Below are positions 52,101 through 64,000 of a stretch of 64,000 nt of DNA, in pieces. Position numbers and translations under genes: made by a program. The first letter of the stretch is position 1. Each line of letters begins with the position of its first letter. Under the pieces are notes generated by a model. The model was given only the letters and a program-made list of their open reading frames with translations. It had not been told where the DNA came from and made no database searches. Source of the stretch: Paracyclopina nana (Eukaryota; Arthropoda; Copepoda; Cyclopoida; Cyclopettidae); assembly GCA_019096065.1 (NCBI GenBank), contig JAGUCH010000001.1, positions 4,898,001-4,962,000 on the forward strand, in the 5' to 3' direction.

Positions 52101-55100
52101 GGTTACGTAACCATTTAACTTGGATTCATCTTGTACGCTTGTAACGCTATATACCAAGCTATAGAGTTTTGATTATTAATAGCCCTGGAGTAAGGCGTAG
52201 AAGGTCAAAATACCTGGTATGTGACCGGAAGTAAATTCATTAGTGAAAAGGGGCCTGTTGTCTATCCCAATCAAGGTGGCCATGATTGATTTTTCCACTT
52301 TTTTGTGGCCACGCGCTTATTGACAATGACCTGACAAGAAGACAAGTGCCAAAGTGTAAATGGGAGCTTGAGTCATCACTTTAGTAGCACTTTGTGATCA
52401 TTTATCCTCATAAAAGACTGCTGTTGGCCCTGGGAAAAAGAGCATCATCGTGGAGGCTTTGTTGCGTTGCTCAGAGCCTTCCAATTTAGCTAAGTATGAG
52501 CTTTGAAAACTCATTTTGCCCTCGGTACGTTTGGATCGACATGACCAACATCAATTGTTTGAGCTGATGTGTTTGTCAAGTACACACTGTGGCTTGGCAG
52601 ACTTTCTACCAACCCTCCTCGCCTTAGCAGGGGATCTAAAGCAACCAAAGCATAGTGTTAACTTCAGAACAGTGCTTTATTCTTTCCAACCGAATTTTTT
52701 CTAATCGATTCTGAACATGTGCCATGCTTTTTGTTGTTGAGGACATTCCGCTTTTCTTTGATATGCCAAGGATGTTGGGGTATTTTGTAGAAGGTATTCG
52801 GAAAATGCTTAAAATAAATAAGATGCAAAGACAATTGTTGTCTTATTTGACACATGAAAAGCAAAATCCAATTCTCAGAAGGAGAGCAAACTTTTTCCTA
52901 GCTACAACTCTCCCATGAATTTAGTCGGCATTTGACCTGAAAAAGCCGTCAAAATTGAAAGGAAAATAGGCTACTCCATACAAAGAGCTTTCTGGCAAAC
53001 GTAACCAGCGCTCGTGTTTTTCATTTATTTATTTTTTCTTTTCTCGGTTGGGTTTTAGAAAGTGCCTCGGTGGCAATGTGGTACTTAAGACGTTTCCTGT
53101 AAGGAAAAATCGGCTCTTTGAATCAGAATTCTAGCTCATAAATGAATGAAGTCATTTTTGCTCTCTTTTTATGTCTTCTTTCTGCTACTTTTTTTCAAAC
53201 CCGTACAAATACCTCCCAAGGGACCAACTAAGAAAGCCACTTTCAGAAAATGAGCCCCAAACCTCGGAATGTGATGCTATTTTCAAATTCAATTGTAATT
53301 TGGATGCAGCATTTTAAAGCCCATTAACGAGGGATTTTTACAAAATACAATCACATTAAAAGCTTAAAAACACTGGCTTTCCCCCCTCATAACCATAAAA
53401 TTTTCGTCCTTGCAAAAATGGCCTTAAGCAACAGAAATGTAAATGTAGCCGCTTATCTGTAATTGCTCGGGTACTTTTGCCTGCCTCTCTGCTGGCCCCT
53501 TTTTCAGACCCAATCACAGATTCTACATTGGGATACTTTTTTTTACATACTCATCTGACTACATAAGCCCCGACTGTGAGCAGCCATTATCAACTCCATG
53601 CGAGATATTTCACGCCTGGCACCGTTCTCCGTTTTTTCCACCAAAAAGATCCTTTCATTATTTCTTCTATTTTAGCTTGTGTATTGCCAAATAAGTCGTA
53701 TCATTTCAGGCTCTTTTCATGTGTGTGACAAAGAATGGATGTCATTCACACTTTTTGTACTCTTCCTTAGCTAGGCCACTTTAGTTCTTGAGTAGCCTAA
53801 TTCTGGCTCGACCATTCATGCCCTGTAATATTTTTGGTGCTTCTCTCCCCATAGTGTGTCTTAGAAAGTCTTATGACATCTTCATGAGCTGCACAGATAT
53901 CATTCTCAAGGACATTTGTGCTTAATGGCTGAGCAGTGCGTAATAACCATGTATTTTTTCTTGGGCTTTTATTATCTGATTACTCGAATTGAGGCCAATT
54001 TGCATTTTTTATAGAGGAACAGGTAAGCACTTTTCGCGAACGATGGGTGCTAAATCAAAAGTTAGTGCTCTCGCCATGCCTGAGCTGCTTTGAGATAAAT
54101 AATAAGTTATAGTATGGCATATTTTCTACTCTTAGGTAAATTGAATGGTTGATCATACTAATAATGCTAAGAGAGATGTGCGTCATTTTTCATCTGAAGA
54201 GTGAGTTGTAAATTATCTTAAGTGCGTAAACGCTGCAAGTACAGCTAGCTAACGCATCCCAATAAGTAAGCAGTATCACCATTATCACCCCCTCACAGCC
54301 TTAAAGTATCTCACGTAGCAAGTGCTACAAAAACCTTATTATCTCATTTGTGCAGCAGAAATACAAAGATAGGTCTGGATAAAAATACGCTTCCTTTCTA
54401 CTGCGACCTTGTGTTTTTGACCACACGTAGTCAGCTAAACAGGAAGGCCAAGCACTTTCCCTGCCTGAAAATCCTGTAAAAATTGTTCACACACCGAGGC
54501 ACATGCCAAAAAAAGAACAAACTAAAGAGTAAGCCTACGCTGAGGGTCTCTCAGCCTTCACTTTCCCCACTGTGAAAGATGCTCGTGGTACTCGTAACTT
54601 TCTTACTTTCCAATCACTGACTTTGGCATATCCGGCCTTGGTAATGATTGCATCATTAATGTAAAATAAGCACGGCTCTTCAAGGTAAAATGGCGACTAA
54701 GGAGCAAACAAATATTTTCATCTGATCCATGAGGCGGAATCAAAGTCAAGCTCATTTAACGAAAATGCATCTCAATACATGACAGGTAGAAATAGAGGTA
54801 CAAACGCGTCTACTGCATAGGCGCAGATTAGAAAGGCTCCTTATAATAGGCCATATTGAGAGATGGTTCGATTTTGAGGAAAACATGCGCAATGCATGTT
54901 CAGACAAAAAAATAAGTATAACCTTGGATGATGCTGGTGGCTCAGCTAATCGAATCATGCCTTATCTGGTCTCGAGCTGGGCATGCAACCATGACCACTT
55001 TCAAATATGTACACAAAAAATTGACCCTATGCAAAATAAATGTTTCTTTCATTCTAACTTCGCCTGATTTGTATTCAGGAAGGAAATAGCTTTGCATAGC

Positions 55101-58100
55101 AGATGACCAACTCGGTGCAGGCTATCATAAAATTACCATAGTATACCGTAAAATGATGGATTCACTCATCCTGCCATAAACAGTTCGAATCGTCTTCTTT
55201 CGGAATGTATTGTCTCAGGAAGTCAGGTTTATGCTGCCATGAACATCACCGAAGATTTAACAACCCTTCCAAATCTCCTGACTGTCTGCTAGAGCAAAAG
55301 CCATTTTTCTTCGCTCTTCACAGTGAATCTAATCTGCTTCACGATCTTTTAGTCTTAATCAAAACATGGATAACGTTCAAATTCCTACAAATTGATGGCT
55401 GACTCTATAAGTGTATTGACCTTAATTTTTCAAGAAGTAACTGATAAAACTACTATTTCAGGAGGCCTTTTTGACCTGGCAGAGAGCAAGCAAGAAGTAG
55501 CATTTCGGTATGCTGTGGAAAGAGTCAATGCCAACCGCAAAATCTTACCTCAGTCTCTTCTGTCAGCAATCATTGAGAAAATCCCACCACAAGATTCCTT
55601 CCACGCTTCAAAACGAGGTAAGGAGATTTTTCTTCATCCGTTCAAGCAAAATTGGAAGACTAACAGGAGCCAGGTTGGTAATTGTTGACAAACAAATACC
55701 AAGCAAAAGCTACCTTCATTGTTAGCTATCCTTCTGCTTAGTACAAGGTGTGTTTAGGGAATTGCTGGGAAGAGCAACATCATTGAACTTTTCTTTGATG
55801 TTTCCTCCTTCTCCATAGGGTTTTGCGCGTTAAAAAAGACCTAGCTTTAATGCTTTTCAAAACTTTGTGTTAAATAAAAAAAATGTGCTGAGTTGGCTCT
55901 CAGTTTAATAACTCAGGGACACGAAATACATACTTTTGCATTGATAAATTGCTGCAAAGGCTTTGAACCTTTTGATCTGAGAGGGGCCAACTACATTTAT
56001 CTTTTCTGTTTCATTGCTCTTTAAAGAGTCTTGGTTGCCAAAATAGTTTTTTCTGTAACTACTAACTAAAGGTCCATTAGAAGCCTAAAACTGCTTCTTT
56101 GTTTAATGAACCATGGACATTCATGGATATCTGAGCATCATTCTCATAGAAATGCAACTTCTACTTCCCCAGATGGCAAACAGCACAGTGGGGGAAGCTG
56201 ATAACGTACTACCAAAACCAGAGAGCATTATGTTTCGATTAGTAGGCATTGCATTGTAAGCATTTGTCCTTTTTGGATTCAAAGAGCTTGTTCAAGCATT
56301 TGAAATAAAATCCAACTAATTTACAGATAGCAAATACTTGACTATAAAGGAGTTAGTCCGTGGTGAGTTGATCATATCTTGATGTAAACTTTTGCGAGAG
56401 GAAATTAACATTAGCATCAGCTGCTGCTGACTTTTCACACAGGCTAACAGCACATCCTTTCTAATTTAAGTCGAGTCTAATTAGATTAAAAACCAATCCC
56501 TGCTATGCATTCAGTTCTCCTAGCAGCCATGGAAGCCACAAAAGAGAGCTACTCTGCTATATGTTTGGTTTGCCTCCAAATTGAGGTTCTGTATACAAAT
56601 TTGAACCTTGAAGATTGTTTTCCTTCAACATTTGCTGATGACAGAACATTTATCTCGCAAGCTGAGAACGCCAGCTGATGTGTATATTTATTCTGGCTTT
56701 AATGATGGTAAAATTAGCCATTCTTTATGTATCAATGTCATTAATTTCCTGAAGCCTCAGAGATCTATCTAGTTCATCAAAAATATGTCAGTAAAAGCTA
56801 CCATATTTCCCCAATTCAAATTGCTTATTTAACGATTCTTGCATCTTAGTTCGTACTATGCCGTGCCAAAATGCAGGGGTTCTTTGTTCTGAAACTATTC
56901 CTATTTTGACCTTATGCTACCATAGGCACCTCTGGAAACTTGGCAGTCAGAAAGATAACTTTGATCTTAATGTGCAAGAAGTTCTTTATTAGCTGTAGTA
57001 AAGTTTGCTCAAATTACCAATGTAAGAACAGGCAATTAATGACATCAAGGAACATTAGGCAAAGACAATGACGGAGATCATCTCAAGTTTGCCTTGGGAG
57101 TTCCAACCTTCTGAATTTGACGGGGATCACTTTTTTACCTTGCCCAATTTTGTGCCAATGAAGTACATTTCTCACTACTCAGTTACGCAATCTCAACTTT
57201 GAAAAAACCGTTTGCAGTTTGGAGTTCACCAGCACTTCTCTTTGCTCTCGCACTTTTTTAATTTGATGTGTCAGCTGCTGTAAAGCTGTTGCAGTTTAAT
57301 GAGGGGCTTAGCAAAAAAGCTGACATAAAAGGTAGTTTCTCACTGTGCACGTCAGTTAGTCGCGTGAGATTTGACCGGCGCGCATCTAGCTCAGACAGAG
57401 CTTTTCGAAAGGAAACGAATTTTCGGTAGCAGTAAAAGGCACACTAGGCACACCGGCACACTGAGCACACTATGATATTGCAGGTAAATTTCTCAGTGAG
57501 TGTGCTTTTTACCATTGATTGTGCGTTTTTCCAATTTGTAAAAGGCACACTCCAGTGACAAAGTTATGACAAGGAGGTGCGAGAAATTAATCAGCCATAA
57601 AAAATATGATATTCCATCTTAATGCAATCTTTTCCAACTGAACTTCACTAATATCTATTTGAAAATAAAAACAGTGTGTTTAGTCTTTCAGAAACTATGA
57701 GTCAAGTAAATCTCAACAGCTCCTCTCAAACTGAACTCCACTAATACAAATTTAAAAAAAACCAGTGTGTTGAGTCATTCAGAAAATAATTAAGAGTCAA
57801 ATAAATCTCAACAACATTCATGTTTTATAAAGTTATTTCTCAAATTATGTTAGACAAAAAGTCTAAAATATTAAATAATGAATGTTATCTTTTTTTTGGC
57901 CATTTTTCTCTTAGATAAATTTGTTTGTCCATTTTTGTCACTCCACTTATCAAACCTTTGCTTGGATTTACTAAGTATGCAAAATCAAAAAGTATAGGAA
58001 CTGAATCTCTTAAACTTTTATGGAACATTTCTCCAACAGATTGTTAATAATTTATTTTGGATTTTCTCATTTTTCATAGCAATTAAGTTGAGGATTATAT

Positions 58101-61100
58101 GAAACTTTAACAGATGTGATTGATTTTTCGCACTTCCTTATGGTCTCTTTATCTCTTCTGAGTGCCTTTTACAAATTGGTAAAATGCACACTCCACAGTA
58201 AAAAGCACACTGACAGAGAAATTTACCTGCCATATCATAGTGTGCCTAGTGTGCTGAGTGCGCTGAGTGTGCCTTTTACCGCGACCCACGAATTTTTAAG
58301 GCTTTTTCAAGTGTGTGGCGTGGTTTCAATGAAAGCAATTGCGATTCATTTTTAGCGTCTAGTCGTCTGGTTTTATTGCAAGATAATTTTTGACGCGGCG
58401 GTTTCTGCTCCATTAACGCATGATTTTGAGCCCTGACTATCCCTGCTTTGAGAGTCCCTTTGCTGCATCACATAAGAGTAAATGACTTTCATTATGCAAT
58501 GACATTAAACACAATGGCTTAAGGGATTCTTTTGAAGATAAAGACAACGATCTAGCTATTCTGGCTATCATAGCTCATTCAGCTAGGCAAAACTGGGGAA
58601 TGCTTGATTTTATAGCCACTTTTTTCCCGCTAAGCACGAGAAGTGATAGTATAATAAAACTGAAATGAGTATCGCTTCTCTTGGGGACCAACATGGCATA
58701 AATTCACACACACCCATCCAACAGCCATCAAACTACGACGCGAGCTGCTCTTCAATTATTTCATTCTTAATTGATGGCGGTATTCTGCTCTTTCTCGAAA
58801 TTCAGTGCTCATTTCGTTATCACACATTACGTTTCTCAAACAGAATTTGATTCCTTTTCATGCTATGAACCACCTTTTTTTATGCGTGAGCCTCGTTGCC
58901 AGCTAGGAGGAGGTCGAAATTAGTAATCAGAGCGTTTCTCTGCGCAAATAAGTGCTTAATACCAGTGCTTTGTATTTTGCAGTTTGTCATCTCCTCAGAT
59001 CCGGAGTTGCTGCACTTTTTGGGCCTCAATCTGGAACGACCTCAAGTCACGTCCAGTCTATATGTGATGCTATGGAGATCCCTCACATTGAGACACGGTG
59101 GGACTACAGGCTGAAGAGGGATGAATATTCGGTCAACTTGTACCCACACCCTTCAGCACTTAGCAAGGTAAGCAACCCTGTGTGAACTTTCCTCATTTTC
59201 ATGAAGTTATTATTCTTTATTAGTTTTTTTATAAGAAGGATCAGTCAGTTAGTTGATTAGAGGATGCCTTAAAACCCATTTTATCCTTTTGCTAGCGCAG
59301 CAAATTCCAGAAATAACGAATTCGGTGAAAGTAAAACACTTACAGCCTTCTTGCCTCAGGGTGATCACACTTGTCCTTGATTGGCTTTTTCATCTCTCTT
59401 TATGGAAAATGCACAAAACCCAGCATTGAACTGATGTTGCCAGCTCATTTTTTACTGCTTTGCACTTTTTGCTCTATTATTTTGATTTGGTTAAGAGTCT
59501 TCTTGGTCGTTCGATGAGTAATGTAATCTAAGCTTAATCAAAGATATTCTTTCCTCCGTGTCCAATAGAAGAATCTAAAATAGGCATGTCTTAAGAACAC
59601 AAAATTTGCTTCTTGCGCAAGAACTTAATGCTAAGGTGCTGAGTGGCATTTTCGCCTTACTTACTTCTCTTTGCTGACTCCACAAGAGGTACTTTTATAT
59701 TCTAATGAAAGCTCAATTCTAGCTTCCCATTAAAGAAAGCACCGACTGCAGAGTTCAGTTAGTATACAGGTTGAATTTTTGGTCTATGATAACAAAGTCA
59801 ATGCTTGGGTGCTCTTTCTGAGTCGGTCTCACCGTAAAGACCAAAAACACAATGGCTGTAGGTTGCTCGGGCGATGCCATGACCCTAAAAAGGTTGGAAA
59901 GACCCCCAAGTGAGGAAAAAAAGATGCCTCTGCCATTAGAAAGCTCTGCTCCTGCTGACTAAAATGATACGGGCTAAATGGCAAAAGGATGGGTTATCTT
60001 CCACACAGGCAAAATTACCATAAAAACTGAAAGTTCTTCCTGGAATGAGACCTGTTGGGCGTGATTAGGCGTAAGATAATATGATGCTTTCATTTTTCAG
60101 CTTCTTGATGTTTATAGTCTTGGGTAACATCAAACTCTGATGGTGTTTTTGCTTTAAATGGTGACATCGCAATAGTTATGGCACATTTCTCAGATGAAAG
60201 TAGCACAGGTCATTCCTTTTTGTTGCAATTCTCAGAAGCGACTTTTCTGCGGCTGTTTTTTAGGGCTACCCACGACTGCAGAATTTAACATAATGGTGTA
60301 ACAAAGAGGCACTCACTCATGTCATAGAAACTTAGACGCAAACTTTTCTACTTTTTTCCTCGTAAACTTGATATTTTACTCGACGACCGACTGAGCGTGG
60401 CTAAAGTTTTAGCACTACCATGATTTAAAGCTGAATCATCCGTTATTCTGTTATATATTGTCTTTTTGTGTGGTGGCTAGGAAGTCTTCTTTGTCAGTTG
60501 TGGGTTAAATCCGTGATATTCGCATAAGCAGCAAGCCACCAAATGCCAGCCAACGGGGAATATCATCCCTGGAAAAAAGCCTTTGGTGGCAAACCAGGCA
60601 AATGGAAATGCAACTTTTATTAAGCCGTTAAAGCGTAGTAATCTGAGCTGACGTGGCTTTTGGCTGAAGAAATTTTCTGCTACTCAGGCGGGGTGTCAAG
60701 AAACATTTCACAGCTTTTTATGTTATTAGTCTTGACCTTCAAGCCAGCTCTCATCTGAAAAATGGGGTTGTTATCACTGGTTGTCTGGGCGCTTGGAAAT
60801 CGCCTTCTAAATCCATCTTCATCCCCGTTGATGTTTTCACAGCCAAGGAAATTTACCATCATTATCATTTGGCCAAAAAGCCAGCAATTTCCACCAAGCC
60901 TAGCCATTGGGCTTCATGCTTGGCCTCTCTTTTTGACTACCATGAAAGGGTTCGCTATGATGAATTGTGGGCATCGCACAGAAGTGCCTCTATGCTCATC
61001 CAAACGGAAATCAAACAGTCATCTAACTAGAGTGTTGGGTTTTTTCAGGCTAATTCTATCACACCAAAAATTGGTCCAGTCCTTGGAAGCAGACGAGTTA

Positions 61101-63794
61101 AAGCTGTTTGTTTTATTTCTCTTGCTGATGTGTTTGCCTAGTTAGCCTTTTGAGTGGAGTCTCCATATAGATATTCCATAATTGCCGTCTATTGGGATGT
61201 CATGTCATCGTATTGATGACTAAGACATATGATCTTTAGAGGGGCTTAAAGGAGTTGGCCTTCTTTTTCAATAGCACAGCACTTTCGGGCTGTTTTCCTT
61301 CCTTATTTTATGGTTTGCCATGGCAATAAACTCTGATTGGGACCATCTCATAAAACTGTATTAGCCATCTTCCCGCAAAATTGAATTCTTCATTGCAGTG
61401 GCGTTTCCAGTTCCACAAAACTACAAAGTTTGTCCTTAACATGATGATGTCGCACGTGAGGTTGGCCAGTCAGGTTGCGTGAGTGGTATTGGCGTAAATT
61501 GCGACGACTATTTACATGAGCAGAGTTGGCGTAAACAAAAATGCCGAGCCGCAGGGCAATTTTTCGCCTCCCCATTTCAAAGCCCAATACCTGATTGCTG
61601 CCCATTTTCTGATCTTGTTTCAGGCATATGTTCAGCTAATTGAGCGGTTCGGATGGAAGTCTTACACCATTCTTTACGAAGACAATCAAGGCCTAGTCAG
61701 GTTACAAGAGCTGCTAAAATCTCCCACTCAATCTGATGTCAAAATTGTTGTGAGACAACTTCCACAAGATGAGGATTACAGGTGCTATTATTGTTGAGCT
61801 CTTCCATTCATCACTTCAATATTGCTATCTCGGCTTTTCAGGACTCTCCTGAAAGAAGTGAAAAAGGCCGGGGAAATCCACATCGTGCTAGACTGCTCCA
61901 ATGAAAAGATCCAGGCAATTTTGAAACAAGCTGCTCAAGTGGGCATGATGACAGCCTACCACAACTACCTGATTACCAGTCTGGTGAAAATTTTCCTCTT
62001 GTCTTAATTAAATTAGCCTTCAAACTCCCTTGCATTAGGACCTACATATGGTGAATTTGGACGATTTCAAATATGGAGGCACAAACTTGACCGCTTTCCG
62101 TCTCCTGGATCCGGATCGAGATGAAGTGAAACAAGTTGTCCAAGACTGGATATTTGGTGAACTTAGATATGGCCGAAAGTTGGAACCACATGAGCAAACA
62201 ATCAAGGTAAGGGACAGGCAGACACAAAAGTGATGCATCTGCGACCCAAATTTCATGTATGTTACACGAGTTTGTGCACATATGAAGAAAAAAACACGTG
62301 TCTATGAATACCAAAGTTCTGGGTGTTATTTAAAACTCTCTGTGTGTGGAAAAAATTGAGACAATTTTTCTGCTAGCTGAAGCAACTTTTGCTCTTTTGG
62401 GAAGCCACTAAAAAACAAGCGCAAGTGAAGGTAAAACAGTATTTTTATTATGAAGCTTAATTCGGCTGACCAACCCTGTCTGTATTCCCAAACGAATAAA
62501 ACTGTTTCGACTTAGCTAATGTATGATACTTCCACAGTACAAGTATATACATGCACTTTGTGTTCAATGATGTTTCATTTAGAAATGTCGTTGATTAACA
62601 TGTCGAATTGTCCTTTCTCAATGACTACTCAGGAGTAAAAATATCAAGTCTTGTGAAGCCCGTCAGCAATATTAATTTACTTTGTGAAAGCGAATTTTGA
62701 CGACAATTTTCACAACGTCAAGCTGATAGCCTTCTAATTATGTGTCTAGAATCGGTTTTTATTGAAATGTACTGTTTGCTTTTCTCTAACACATTTTATA
62801 TCAATAGGGCCTAAACCAAACTGTTCTAAAGGTGAGAGCTTTGCCAATGTACCAGAAATTATTTCACTCATGTTTGCTCCTCCATGCTGACAACTTTTAA
62901 TTATGTTTGTTTGCTTTAAACGCTTAGGTCAGTCAGAGAACTATGTGCCTTTGAGATACTTTTTAAATACTTGATTAATTTTTTTCTTACTAGAAAAACT
63001 CGATACTTCACGAAGCCAGCTGTTCTTGCAAATCTGTACGTCTTCCTAAGTAATTCGACAAGCTGTATCTCGATCGCTTTAATTGCCAACCTTTCAATGC
63101 ATAAAATAAACATTACTTATACTCATTACTTAAACACATTGCCTTGTATAAAATTCGAACTGTTGATGCCCAAGAATAGCACTATACCTGAGATTCGATT
63201 TAGCAACTGCCAACGTACTTACCTCTACTCAAGAGTTAACTTGCAGCTTTACGTCCTTTTTACGTATACAGCTTTATCAAGGTGCTGCAATTCTGAGTTG
63301 TTTTGTGCTTAATTCTGCATGCTTAATTCTCTGCATACAAGGTGTTCTAAAAATTCAATTTTTCCCTTCTTTCTTTTACAAAGACTTCCAAGTCCCTTAA
63401 ACGCTATTTTGCTTCTGCTGCTGCGGCGATTCTGAATGACCCATGTTTGGCCTATTTATGAGAACGTTTCCATTTTCAGACCGAGACTGCTCTTATATAC
63501 GATGCAGTTCATCTGTATGCTCAAGCATTACATGATTTGGACAGATCTCAAGAGATAAATACGAAGCCTTTGTCTTGCGACGGGTCCGAAACTTGGCAAC
63601 ATGGCAATTCCCTGGTGAACTACATGAAATTGGTGAGAAGCGTTATGGAAACCAGCTGGGTTCACTGATGTAATAAAAAATCTTCTCAGGTGGAAATGAA
63701 AGGATTAACTGGAACCATAAAGTTTGATCAGCATGGCTTAAGAACTGATTTTACTTTGGAGATAGTCGAGCTGAAAAAAGACGGGCTTATTAAG
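49140..63794 (+). CDS. Kainate-type ionotropic glutamate receptor, 5' part only
   Basis: Subunit of a glutamate-gated cation channel of the postsynaptic membrane. Eight exons in the window: 49140-49251, 55462-55617, 58983-59167, 61624-61781, 61842-61983, 62039-62206, 63480-63632 and 63690-63794. Phases close to 393 residues; the ligand-binding domain and pore are beyond the right edge. Exon 1 gives a signal peptide (MFLLGVFTIIVMITTIGQ) and the start of the mature chain, ALPDIIKIG. Exon 2 continues GLFDLAESKQEVAFRYAVER, the kainate amino-terminal-domain signature. Further family matches are GVAALFGPQSGTTSSHVQSI, PHIETRWDY, FGWKSYTILYE, YLITSLDLHMVNLDDFKYGG, LIYDAVHLYAQAL and GLTGTIKFDQHGLRTDF. 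Introns of 6.2, 3.4, 2.5 and 1.3 kb alternate with 55-60 bp ones, and the big ones carry MITE-like inserts. The exact GluK or arthropod subfamily cannot be told. Confidence 0.93.
49252..51375 (+). other. First part of glutamate receptor intron 1
   Basis: AT-rich intronic DNA; no coding, RNA or repeat structure recognised. Confidence 0.4.
51376..51543. repeat. Near-perfect palindrome, 73-bp arms, 22-bp spacer
   Basis: Arm 51376-51448 pairs with 51471-51543 with only a few mismatches. Both arms contain two copies of TATTTAAATA-like blocks and the spacer holds another. RNA from the intron would form a long hairpin. It may be a foldback element or a recombination-prone palindrome; no duplication flanks it that I can see. 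Confidence 0.85.
51573..52024. mobile_element. 452-bp TIR element with 9-bp target duplication
   Basis: Ends read CAGTGGACAAAAAAGCCG and, on the other strand, CAGTGGTTAAAAATGCCG, staying similar for about 34 bp. Direct repeats TGCATTGCA flank it at 51564-51572 and 52025-52033. It is non-coding, so a MITE. CAGTGG ends recall hAT, but a 9-bp duplication is more like Mutator-type; class open. Confidence 0.75.
52034..55461 (+). other. Rest of glutamate receptor intron 1
   Basis: AT-rich intronic DNA with no supported feature. Confidence 0.4.
55618..57414 (+). other. Glutamate receptor intron 2, first part
   Basis: Intronic DNA with no supported coding or RNA feature, up to the foldback element at 57424. 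Confidence 0.4.
57424..58287. mobile_element. 864-bp long-TIR (foldback-like) element with 9-bp target duplication
   Basis: Inverted arms of about 125-140 bp. The left begins GGTAGCAGTAAAAGGCACAC at 57425 and the right, on the other strand, GGTCGCGGTAAAAGGCACAC. The arms carry repeated GCACACT units. ACGAATTTT flanks both sides (57415-57423; 58288-58296). It is non-coding. It sits in intron 2 of the glutamate receptor gene. Confidence 0.75.
57633..57815. repeat. Diverged tandem duplication inside the foldback element
   Basis: Two roughly 90-bp copies (57633-57720, 57724-57815) share AACTGAACT(T/C)CACTAAT, the segment CAGTGTGTT(T/G)AGTC(T/A)TTCAGAAA and AGTCAA(G/A)TAAATCTCAACA. It forms the left-central part of the element. 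Confidence 0.65.
58297..58982 (+). other. Glutamate receptor intron 2, last part
   Basis: Intronic DNA, no feature recognised beyond the acceptor at 58982. Confidence 0.4.
59168..61623 (+). other. Glutamate receptor intron 3, 2.5 kb
   Basis: Intronic; no supported gene, RNA or repeat. Confidence 0.4.
62207..63479 (+). other. Glutamate receptor intron 6, 1.3 kb
   Basis: Intronic; AT-rich, nothing recognised. Confidence 0.4.
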
Positions 63795-64000
63795 GTGAGT
63801 AAAAAATGAATGTCAGCTTAGTATTTGAACAGAAGAAGATGGATCACTTGCGAGGACAATTAGTCCGCATTAATGCTTTTTGCGCCTATTACGCACTCGA
63901 TTTGGAAGCTGCGCGGCTGCAAAATGCTCGCAAAAAATTCCTCCCCTCCTCGGTTCGTTCCGCTGTAGGCTTCTGGAAAAATGGATTTCGGGCGAATGAT

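Noticed and set aside
1-64000. tRNA, rRNA or CRISPR features
   Set aside because: No cloverleaf with a T-loop consensus, no rRNA-like block and no regularly spaced repeats were seen by eye; a covariance-model scan was not possible here.

Overview
This is a nuclear window from a metazoan, most likely an arthropod. A small crustacean is my best guess, but the species cannot be named. The reasons are many GT-AG introns of about 50-65 bp, an NRF-6/acyltransferase-3 gene of the type expanded in ecdysozoans, an arthropod-style kainate receptor, and a full-length BEL/Pao retrotransposon. No tRNA, rRNA or CRISPR was seen. Gene models were built by hand from reading frames, splice sites, intron phase and family motifs. 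Almost every phase closes, except inside one gene (10.9-12.3 kb).

Layout. 1-20 kb is gene-dense. It holds an NRF-6-like acyltransferase (minus, runs off the left edge), succinyl-CoA ligase alpha (minus), and a kinesin-5/Eg5 mitotic motor (plus, 4.7-17.3 kb). The 6.7-kb fourth-exon intron of the kinesin gene contains two complete antisense genes: WDR37 and an unrecognised type I membrane protein. A threonine synthase-like 2 gene (plus) follows. 20.7-32.6 kb is one complete, apparently very recent BEL/Pao element on the minus strand. Its LTRs are identical by eye, it has a 5-bp target duplication, a tRNA-Lys-type primer site and an intact 2593-aa Gag-Pol. It also has a second intact 993-aa ORF that I cannot assign to any retroelement protein class. 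33.6-40.1 kb is again gene-dense on the plus strand: a small C2H2 zinc-finger protein, a beta-1,4-galactosyltransferase and a 17-exon polycystin-2 channel.

From 40.4 kb onward the sequence is AT-rich and sparse. The only gene confidently found there is the 5' half of a kainate-type ionotropic glutamate receptor (49.1 kb to beyond the right edge). Its introns are kilobases long and carry several small non-autonomous elements: two terminal-inverted-repeat elements with apparent 9-bp target duplications and a 73-bp-arm palindrome. A third TIR-like element lies upstream of the gene.

Functionally the genes are unrelated housekeeping, cell-division and sensory/neuronal genes, so this is not an operon-like system. 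The most unusual items are the second ORF of the retroelement, the pair of antisense genes nested within the kinesin-5 motor-domain intron, and the unidentified membrane protein.
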